Shown here: piece by piece, positions 30,923-40,152 of the stretch
How the letters are laid out: each line of letters begins with the position of its first letter
Numbering within the stretch: position 1 is the stretch's first letter
Assembly (NCBI GenBank): GCA_015039465.1
Contig: MU130002.1
Location: 44,992 to 88,143, forward strand
Direction of reading: 5' to 3'
DNA from: Phlegmacium glaucopus
Lineage: Eukaryota > Basidiomycota > Agaricomycetes > Agaricales > Cortinariaceae
DNA length: 43,152 nucleotides
The notes under the pieces: generated by a model
Databases searched by the model: none
What the model was told of the DNA's origin: nothing
Seen by the model: the letters and a program-made list of their open reading frames with translations, nothing else
Position numbers and translations under genes: made by a program

Positions 30923-32634
30923 GGTTAAGAGCGGAAAAGGAAGAGGCTGGAGTCGAGGATGAGCGTGCCCTTAAGAGCTTCCGGGGGGTCATTAAGTAAC
31001 GAATATGTATGTAGCAATGAGAGATCCCTTGTGGCAGATGGCCAGATCTCCCGATTAGTAGCCTGTCAGCTTTTGCCTGGGTTCTGCGATGCCGGCATAG
31101 TTGGATACTGGCGAGCGCGGACGGGATTATACGGGAGCCTAAACAAGCAAAGGGGATCCAGGTATGCGTGGCGCGTCAATTTCCAGCTTGAATCTCACAG
31201 AAATCCGGATATGTGGCGTCACACGTAAAGCTAATAACTCCAATCCATGCGACGTCCGTAGAAGTCTTTACTTAGGTCTCAACGAAGGCGCGTATGAGAT
31301 GAAGATACAATGAACCTGCGTCTAGAATTGTCCAATCATCCGTGGAAGACGGCAACAAAGGTCTAAATTCGGTCTCCCCCAAAACTTTCCTTTATTTCGG
31401 GCAAATCGCCAAGCTTATCTTGATCCAACTACTACAGGCCATAGGAATCCCCGATATCCCTAACCCTTACCCGATAGATCAAAAGATCATCCAGCTATCG
31501 ATGGTGACAACCAAACGCTTTCGGACGATGAATCGCAGGTCTAATATCTCTCATTCACCCAGGGTCATGCTTATCTAATAGGGCAAAAGGCATGCCACAA
31601 TCAGTCAGACAAGGATCACTGCGTGATGACCTGCCTAACAAAGATCAGCATCTAATGATGGATAGAAAGAACTCAGAAGTCCTTCTTGCCTGACTCCCCA
31701 GTGCTTAAGGTTAAGTAGAACCCCCTGATCAGGCCTTGTGACAACCGGCGTCAACCGTGGAAGATATTAGATATTAGTCCCACAAGGCAGATCAACCATC
31801 CGCATCAGAGAACGTCTGAACGGTGGGAACTTTCCATCGCGTTTCCTGCATTAGCAAAGCCTGAGAATGTCTTGTTCCAAGGCTCTCTCTCTGGAAAGGT
31901 ACATATGAGCTGTCAACAAAAAAGCACATGTAAAAACATTTCAAAAGTAGTAACTCACCTCATTTGGCATCAAGGATCACACTAGCCTGGGATATTTTGA
32001 AAAGTTGTCGTTCTATGCCTAAAGCTGCAATCGTTCGGGGGTTAGATTTTGGCCAATACGCCCGAGGCTAAGTCGAATACCCTATATCACGAGACATGTG
32101 TCGAGTCAGTTCCACACCCGCAGTATCGAGATTGCGAATTGTGTCCGAAGAAGCAGACGTATTTTAGGAAGCAGAAGAAAGATCGAATTGTAGAATTGGG
32201 GTGCTATGCACAGGTTCCACAGTGTTGTTTCGAACGGTCATGCTTCCCTGAATTGACTTGTTCAAATCCAGTGAAGACAGAGATCATTGTATGCCAGGTC
32301 CCGAGTCCATAAATTGTAGAAGCCGACCAGAACAGAACCGATGTCAAGTAGACCTTCTCTGAATCGGTTAATAAAAGCTTTCGGATGTTTCCTTGAGGGT
32401 TAGGAGAGATTTTTGGAATCCTCGAAGCTGCCTATGCAATTGAAACGCATCCTTCCGTTCTGAAATGAGTGTCATCAAGTTTAGCTGAATGATTCTCTCG
32501 GTTGGCTAGGCAAAGCCTAATGTAACGTAAACGAGCACACAGTTCTTTCTTTCCCAGAAGTTATAAAAAAAAAGCGATAAAACGTAGTTGTGTCGTTGTC
32601 GGTCCCTATGCGTACTTCATGCGTCGATTGACGG
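30923..32634. other. Intergenic region, 1.7 kb
   Basis: No gene supported. The right-hand end of the transcription factor's promoter must be here. The few frames of 70-90 codons (for example 30959-31228 and 32049-32312) lack recognisable domains. Confidence 0.5.
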
Positions 32635-33051
32635 GTGTTTAATATACCCAAGGTTCGTAACATGGGACACAAATTAAGCCACTCGCAACCGACGAAAAGC
32701 CGGATGAATTCGGTGGACAAGAAAACCCCCTCGAAAAAAAAGGAAGTTCACGAAACAAAAATCATCAAAGCTAGAAGTTTAGACATATTATCGCAGCCGC
32801 AGAAGAAGGGTTGTTATAGTCCACGAGGTTTGACCTCGGAGAAATGGCCCCGTTTCAAGCGTGTTGGTGAAGCAACCGAATGTCTTCAAAACATAAAAAA
32901 GATGATCAGGGACATTGAGCGCAAGAAGCTTGAGTTAATAACGAGAGCAGAAGTGTTGACAGTAAAAAAAGAGCAGCCTATTAGAGAGAAACAAATACGT
33001 GTGGTGGCAGATATGTCCTGGCCATTTGGGACTTGGAACGTTTCTAAGTAG
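32635..33051 (+). CDS. Hypothetical basic protein, 138 aa
   Basis: An uninterrupted frame from ATG 32635 to TAG 33051, rich in Lys and Arg (KKTPSKKKEVHETKIIKARS and EKWPRFKRVGEATECLQN), with a probable helix ECLQNIKKMIRDIERKKLEL. I recognise no domain. Basic composition and the absence of introns are compatible with a small nuclear protein, a single exon of a larger gene, or chance. It lies about 300 bases upstream of the phosphatidylserine synthase gene on the same strand. Confidence 0.4.
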   Translation: MFNIPKVRNMGHKLSHSQPTKSRMNSVDKKTPSKKKEVHETKIIKARSLDILSQPQKKGCYSPRGLTSEKWPRFKRVGEATECLQNIKKMIRDIERKKLELITRAEVLTVKKEQPIREKQIRVVADMSWPFGTWNVSK

Positions 33052-33349
33052 TATGAACGTGCAAGTGACCACGTTACTTGACTTCATCCAAGCAGGACCA
33101 AACAAAAACATTCAACAGTGACGTCGACCGTCCTGCAAGTGCGCGACGAAACCATTTTAACTGGATCCCCCACTACCTCTGCCAGTTTTTACGAAACACG
33201 CAAGTCTTAACCAGCGGTTAGGCAAAATCGGTGCTTCCTAGGTAGCGATCTGTGTGTACATCCTGTTATAATTTCAAAGTGTATGACTGAGACCAAGGAA
33301 GGGTCCCTATTTTACGTGTTGTAAATTAAACTTTTTTTCTAGTCAAATC

Positions 33350-35549
33350 ATGACCTCCACGACAAAAGACGACAACCCTGATTTGTCACCTACATCTCCT
33401 GGTGATGATACAGATGCTATTTTCTCACTTCCTGCGGAGATTGAGCCAGTGCCAGGACTCAATGGAGTGCCTGTACGATGTATGTGACATGTACAACAAC
33501 ACCCGGTGGCTTATTGGACACCAAAATACGTTCTGTATTTTGTGTCAAGTCTAACCTTGAGCGTGTTTTTTCCCCACAGGGTATGATGTATGTGGCGTTC
33601 TCGATTTGTCTAAGCCTCCCTGCTAACCATGATGATGATTACTGGTCTCAGGCAGATCGAACGGAGCCCTACACGCGCATAACGCCTTTCCAAGAAAAGC
33701 ACGACACGAGTGTAGAGTGAATAGTTTTCGTTGAGAGAACATTGCAGCTGCTTACTTCGCTTCCTTAGATTTTTTTACAAACCAATTACTCTCTCTGCGC
33801 TTTCATTTGGTTTAATCATCCTTGCATACGTGGCGACCACTCAGGATGTGCTAGAGGAAGGTCGAGACAAACGACGGGTGTATGTATATTCTCGTTTTTC
33901 TGTATCGATAACTCACGCAAACACCATCTCAGTGGGGTCTATGCAGCCATCGCTGCTTTTTTAACGTTCTCAATGATTCAGTTTCGTGATGGACCATTCA
34001 TCAGACCCCATCCTGCGTTCTGGCGTATGATCTTAGGGGTTAATCTTCTTTATGAGCTAGCCCTCGTTTTCTTGCTATTTCAGGATCTGAAGACAGCTCG
34101 TCATATGATGACTTACATCGACTCTAATCTCGGTGTGCCATTACCTGAAAAGAACTATGCAGAAGATTGTGCGCTGACGCCAAAGACGCTTTGGGTACGA
34201 TCCACCCATGCTGTCTGTCATTATCAAATGAATCGATATTAATGAATTTTTAGAACGCTTTCGATATCTTCTGCTTAGCACATGCTTTAGGTTGGTTTGG
34301 GAAAGCCATGATATTGCGTGATTACTGGTTCTGTTGGGTGCGTCATTTCATAATCTTTTCCCTTTTTGATTTCAGCTTATTAGTGATATAGATTCTTAGC
34401 ATTGCGTTTGAGTTGGCCGAGTATAGTTTACAGCATCAATTACCGAACTTTGCAGAGGTATGTGCATATCGTAAAAACAGATCATGCTTTAACTTAACGG
34501 CGTTCCCAGTGTTGGTGGGACCATGTATGTAGATCTTTCCATTCAGCATGTTGGATAATTGATCGACTGATTCTGCGTGCTGTGATTATGAACAGTGGAT
34601 TCTCGACGTCCTGATATGCAATTGGTTAGGCACATATCTCGGTATGTCCGTACTAACCTTGATTCGTTGCATCTTATCAAATATTCTTCTTAGGGATGAA
34701 AGTTTGCCAGTACTTCGAAGTTAAGGTACGACCACTTGTGGCAGCCTCCATATAGATGGTCGCAAGCTAATCAATATACGTCGCGCAGCCTTACGAGTGG
34801 CGCGGATTTCGCCAAACGCGAGGTATACGCTCCAAGGCAAAGCGGGTGCTAACCCAATTTTCTCCCCATGACTTTACGGCATTTAAATGGGGGACGGCGA
34901 CTGACTTTCTCCACTTTTCGACGGTCGTCTTACTACTTGCGGTCTTTTTAGCTGCGGAGCTTAATCCTTTCTACCTCAAGGTAAGAGAGAAAGCTTAGAT
35001 TATAATTATTAATAGAGCCAAATCATTTAATTTGCACAGAGTTTGCTATGGATGGAGCCGGATCACCCTATCATCATTTTGAGACTGGCGTTCGTATTTC
35101 TCTGCGCCCTCCCCGCTGTTCGCGAATTATTCCAGTATATTAACGATCCGCGGTAAGTTTAACATCCTAGTTTGACAACCAGAGTTAATTAATCATAACG
35201 TTTTCCCCGTTGGTTTCTGTTGTGATTTTCTAGACGCGCGGTGAGGATGGGTCAACATGTTTGGCTCCTGCTTGCCACGATTATCACTGAGCTACTAGTG
35301 ATTACAAAGTGGAGTCAAGGGCAGTTTCCGAATCCTCTTCCGACCACGGTCAAGTGGGGCTGGGCGACTGGAGCTACGCTTCTCGTGCTCTATCCAACCG
35401 TTCAGGTAAGCATCTCACTTGTTTCTGGCGCTTTCTCGCTCGTATGTGTCCCTGCATGACACCTGATTGATCTTATACAGTTTGGAATTCCGAGCGCGAG
35501 AAAATATATTCGGAAACATCAGAGAAAAGTAAAGTCTAAGGGATCTTGA
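33350..35549 (+). CDS. Phosphatidylserine synthase, base-exchange (PTDSS) type
   Basis: A multi-exon membrane enzyme of the PSS family (PF03034 type) that in animals makes phosphatidylserine in the ER by exchanging the head group of PE or PC for serine. Recognisable parts in order: a cytosolic N-terminus (ATG 33350) with ADRTEPYTRITPFQEKHDTS; the first membrane segments (FYKPITLSALSF, VATTQDVLEEG); [89 protein letters not shown]; and YEWRGFRQ. Further hydrophobic helices follow, then a basic tail ending KSKGS-stop at 35547-35549. The WW.D and NWLGIY-like motifs are family hallmarks. The boundary between exon 1 and exon 2 (about 33470-33660) is uncertain. Confidence 0.88.
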
Positions 35550-37062
35550 TCGGAAGCCCCCCCTTGACTATGCTACTAATCTACTCTTAATTTGCTGTAC
35601 CTATGACTCACTGTGAGGTGAAGCTTTCTTATCGTACTGTACATCTCTTTATACTTATTGCTCATTCACAACCCCATTCAATCATGCGTTGCTCGGTTAT
35701 ATGGCATCGTACCACCTATAAATGTGATCGATCATGTCCAATCCTGAGAAGAAATAGCTGGGTCTACGCCGAGTTTATTGTTTCTGAAAGTTGACCACAA
35801 CGTTTGTGCTGTCCCTTTGTCCTTCCATTCCTTTTTTGTTGTCGGAGAACAAATTCGCGTGAGCTATACGCCAGGCACACTTCATTCTCACACACAAATT
35901 AGACATCGAAGAAGAAGCATTCTTTTTACTCGGTCTTTTCCACGTTCCGCATTAATGGAAGATATCTGTTTAGGTAGGTCTGTGCGCTGGATTGAGCGAG
36001 TGTATTTTTGGTTTGTTGTTTGTCCACAGACAGGCAAGCGTTGCTGTGGTAAGACGTACAGGGGCGTACTCGGAAATGATCAACCGTAAGCTGGATATGG
36101 ATGAAAAGCTTATTTCAATGGTCATGGGTCAAAATGCTTTCCAATTTTTGCTCGCTCCTTGATAACGATAGTCTCGGCGTTGATGACAGAGCCTGGACTT
36201 GTCTAGATTACGGCGGACATGACATGCGCGTGCGCGTGCCCATGCAGGCTGGAAGCCGGTTGATTGATTTTGTTTATCACTCAAGCGGAGTCAACATATC
36301 GACTTGGCGACGGTCATTCCAATGTGATAGCGGTGGTCCAAACCAAGTACTCTGCACGATGAAAACGGAGACTCGGGGGTGCATCTCCGAAGTTCTAAGA
36401 TGTAGCTACTGGAGATCTCCACTGATCATCAATACGATTCTGAATTCCAGGGGGATGACTACATGAGATAAACAAAGGATTGGAGTCGGTGGTATTCGCC
36501 AAGATATGGGGTCCTTTTTGAAATGTAGGTATAGAAGGCCGAATCTTAGGTTGTGTTTTCGAGAAAAAGCCTTTTTGCCACATTGAAGAAGTTCAGGAAA
36601 GACACTTTATCCTCTTCTATTCTATATATATGTATATACATAATATTACGGTGGAGTCTTTGTAGTTGGAGTAGTCAACTCCAAGAATTGCCGTATGTTG
36701 TAACCAGCTCAGATGACCAAGTAAGTTTATTTGATCCCGAGTTGGGCCATCAAACGTGACGACGATGTCCGGATCTACTTTTCCGGTTTTATTTAGAATA
36801 TTTTTAGTCGGGAATTTATGGACATATGATCATTTCGATTGTTGGTGTTCTTTTTGAAATTTCACATTCGATGTACATTCGAGAGATGCTTCCGGATTGC
36901 GTCCGAATCGAAATCCTGGCCGGCAATACCGGCATTTCCCGGAAACCCTGTTTGGCCAGCCAAATATGTTAGTCAGCAATTCACAGGCTCGCTCACTGCC
37001 ATCGTTGTGAACCCACCTTTGTAATCGTTGTCCTCAAACCATCCACAGAATCATATTTGACA
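35550..37062. other. Intergenic region, 1.5 kb
   Basis: No gene could be supported. The longest frame (plus, 36101-36466, 121 codons) has no recognisable domain. A TATATATATGTATATA run lies near 36625. The right end must include the KIN17 promoter. Confidence 0.5.
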
Positions 37063-38148
37063 ATGCCTCGTGCTGAAGGTAGACCTCAGAAATATATATG
37101 ATCAATGTAACTCTCTATTGACATTCCTTTATTGCAGTTGGAACTCCGAAGTATGTGGCGAACAAGATGAAATCTAAAGGCTTGCAGCGCCTGCGATGGT
37201 ACTGCCAAGTTTGCGAGAAGCAATGTCGGGATGAAAACGGCTTCAAATGTCATGCTGCCTCAGAATCTCATCTTCGACAGATGCTCGTCGTTGGAGAACA
37301 CGCGGGTAGTCATATTGCAGGCTTTTCGAATCAATTTCAGTCTGAATTCGTTTCTTTACTTTCGAGAAGGTGAGTGCAATGCTTGTCTGTTTGATTTTAG
37401 TAGTTCATTTTTTGATTATTTGATGTTATATAGGTTTGGAACGAAGCGTGTACGCGCCAACCAGGTGTATCAAGAGTATATCGCTGATAAGAGCCATCTC
37501 CACATGAACTCTACTCGTTGGGTTACTTTGACCGAGTTTGTAAAGCATTTAGGGAGGTCTGGGATCGCCAGGGTAGATGAAACTGAGAAGGGTTGGTTCA
37601 TTGCTTGGATCGATAGCAGCCCGAAGGCTCTCGCTAAAGCTGTACGTCTAGCCCCTGTTTCTCTGCCCTATTGCTCACTATCTCTTACAATTTTTCAGGA
37701 AGCATCCCAGAAGAAAGATCGCGCAACAGTTTCCGACGAGCAGAGAGAGCGACAACTCATAACTGAACAAATCGCCCGTGCGGCGGTGGACAACGACAGT
37801 GAGACGAGTTCATCCACGCCTCCCGCTGAGGAAGGTTTGAAGCGTGATGAGACGTCGGAGAAAGTCGTATTGTCGTTCACTGCGAAGCCTGCTGCGGGTT
37901 CAGAATCAGCCCCTGTTCTATCCACTGGGATGAAGATAAATCCTCTTAAAGCTGTGATTAACCCTTTGAAGGCAAATCCACTAAAACGACCGAACGTATT
38001 TAAATCTTCGGCGCCTACTACTTCAGACGGCGGTGACAAGACAGTGAATGAAAAGAAGCGCTCCGCCCCAATGAGTGCTGCAGAGAGATTGATCATCGAA
38101 GAGCAGGAACGGAAACGGAGACGAATGGATAGGGATAATACGGCTTGA
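37063..38148 (+). CDS. KIN17: KIN17 DNA/RNA-binding zinc-finger protein
   Basis: A complete gene. Exon 1 (37063-37078) encodes MPRAE, then a 59-base intron leads to VGTPKYVANKMKSKGLQRLR, the conserved KIN17 N-terminus. The C2H2-type finger reads CQVCEKQC...H.....H (CX2C, then HAASESH). A winged-helix domain follows (VRANQVYQEYIADKSHLHMN, TRWVTLTEFVKHLGRSG, GWFIAWIDSSPKAL), then a Lys/Glu-rich linker and a basic end (EEQERKRRRM). Introns are at about 37371-37434 and 37640-37699. KIN17 is a nuclear protein implicated in replication, repair and RNA processing. The C-terminal KOW domains of animal KIN17 are absent, as in other fungal versions. Confidence 0.93.
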
Positions 38149-38965
38149 AGCTTGTTGTATGTTTTTATTAATTGTAACTTACCTTTTTACTTTTCACGAC
38201 TTTCTTCAAGTTCTTTCTGAGTTCATGTCACTTTCAACAAACAAACCAGAAATGGTTCCATGCCCGAAATCGCTTATCATTTCTCGTCTTCCGTCTCATG
38301 TCATTTCCACTCAAATATGCCACATTTTCTTATTACGAACGACTGAGTTTCTCACCCATTTCCACGACAAATTCAACGCTCGAAATGGTTTCCCCCGATA
38401 GGTCTTCTTTCCACCTTGACAGTACAGAGATACTCCGCTTTTACAGGATCACTAACTGACATGAGTCCCATGTCTTCGGGATGAAGAGGACCTCCATGAC
38501 CTCTTCGTCTTCTGGAACAAGCCATGGCTACCACGTTACGTCTCAGGAACGTCTGGATGTCCTGCTGGCATCCTGTTCAGCACTTCGGGCCGATATTTTT
38601 CTCGATTGTGTAACAAACATCTTCAAATCGAGGTGATATTAATATCATCATTTGAGTAAGGATGATGTTTATAGTACACGACTCTACCCAGAATTCAAGG
38701 CGGTACTGAAGGTGAATTACGCAAGTCTTGTCATAATCTCAACTTCTAAAATTCTGAGACAGCGGATCTTTCCATACTTCCAAGTTATGTTGACTGTCCA
38801 TTCAATCTCAAGGTTTCAGTAGATTGGGTCAGGGTTTGTTTTTTGCAAAAATACTGAATTGCCGGATTCGCTTTTGGCTATGTCAAACTTCACTGTCCTC
38901 GGATTTATGTATAACGACGAAAATAAATACACCCAGTTATCAATTGAATCTCAAGATGGAGGCAA
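38149..38965. other. Convergent 3' intergenic region
   Basis: No gene is visible. It lies between the stop codons of KIN17 (plus) and the ABC transporter (minus), so it should contain both 3' UTRs. Confidence 0.55.
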
Positions 38966-40145
38966 CTACCTTTCACCAGAAGTCGAGGCTATTCCGTCTG
39001 CCATTGCATATAGCACATCCTTATCGCCACTGCCGTCCACTAAAGACTTGAGGAAACCGTCTGTCTTTTGGAGTAAAGTGTTCGGACTGTCGAATTCAGC
39101 CTAAAAGAAGCACTTTCAGTGAAAACCCGTGTTTCAATTCCGAAGATAACCCACGATCCGTCCATCATCAAGGACCATCTGAACTTGATGTTAAGTAAAA
39201 AGGGAAAGAAAAGTTACGTTGACATACTATTCTGTCGGCATCCATGATTGTCTGCAGTCGATGAGCAATGGTGATGATAGTAACGTCTGAACTCATTTTG
39301 TATCGCAAAGTAGTTTGTATGATGGAGTCTGTCTTGTAATCTAAAATCATACATTATCAAAAGGCCAAAGAGAAGCAATGATAATAAACAAACACACCAA
39401 TGGCGGAGGTTGCTTAACATAAGAAAACTAGAGTCAACATTTTGGAGTCAACAGAAGACCGCACAACTCACCCTCATCTAAAATCAGGAGCTTGCTTCCT
39501 CGAACAATTGCACGAGCCAAAGCAATGATCTGTCGCTGACCAACAGATAAGTTACCGCCACCACTAGCTATGTTGCTGTCCAAAGTTAGACGAGCTTCCT
39601 CAAGTTCTTCTTGGAGTGAAAACAGTCCCGCAGCACGCAAGGCATCATTCAAAGTAGCATCGTCATGTTGCTCGAACGGATCCAAATTACGCCGGAGTGT
39701 ACCTACTCCACTTGATAAGCCAGAAGCGATGAAATGCTTTTGATGAGTGCGCACCACTTAAAAGTTCGGGCTTAGAGGACAGGTTATGTCAGTAATCAAC
39801 GACAGTGCTCATCACACCACTCACAGTTTGCGGAATGATGGTGATATTTGATCTCAGTGCATCCAGATTGACTTGGTTGGTAGGAATTCCATCATAGTAT
39901 ACCGTACCTTCTGTGAGTATACATCGCAATAATGCGAGGGTCAACGAACTCTGTGAAACCAATGAGTGATGGCTGGAGTTGGATGGAAAGTCAAACACCA
40001 TACCTTTCCACTGCCTGTCCGGCCAACTAGGTTCCATTAAATTAGCCATAAAATTTTATGAACTGTGGAGACAAGACTTGCCAACTCCTATGCGTTGTCC
40101 TGACTTGATATGGAAGGAAAGATTGTGAAGAACCGCTGGGCCTGT
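38966..40145 (-). CDS. ABCC-type ABC transporter, C-terminal part (NBD2)
   Basis: The 3' end of an ABCC (MRP-like) exporter gene that uses ATP to move conjugated or toxic compounds across a membrane. Exons on the minus strand: 40145-40082, 40026-40004, 39950-39825, 39770-39755, 39702-39472, 39412-39398, 39340-39228, 39178-39155 and 39100-38966. They give VLHNLSFHIKSGQRIG, Walker A GRTGSGKSS, the Q-loop IIPQTPELLSGTL, RRNLDPFEQ, signature LSVGQRQIIALARAI, Walker B LLILDEATSAID, and the H-loop IAHRL. The end is AEFDSPNTLLQ ... SGER-stop. Three exons are only 15-23 bases long, and the first intron has a GC donor (G|GCAAGT). The upstream part of this gene is in 40153-43152 in reversed form. Confidence 0.9.
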
Positions 40146-40152
40146 CTGACCC

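Noticed and set aside
35603..36466. Frames of 63-121 codons between phosphatidylserine synthase and KIN17
   Set aside because: No domain, no splice pattern and ordinary intergenic composition; not enough support for a gene.
39134..39155. In-frame TGA at 39134 as the ABC transporter stop
   Set aside because: An intron starting GTGGGT at 39154 bypasses it and restores the family C-terminus (AEFDSPNTLLQ) up to TAG at 38966.
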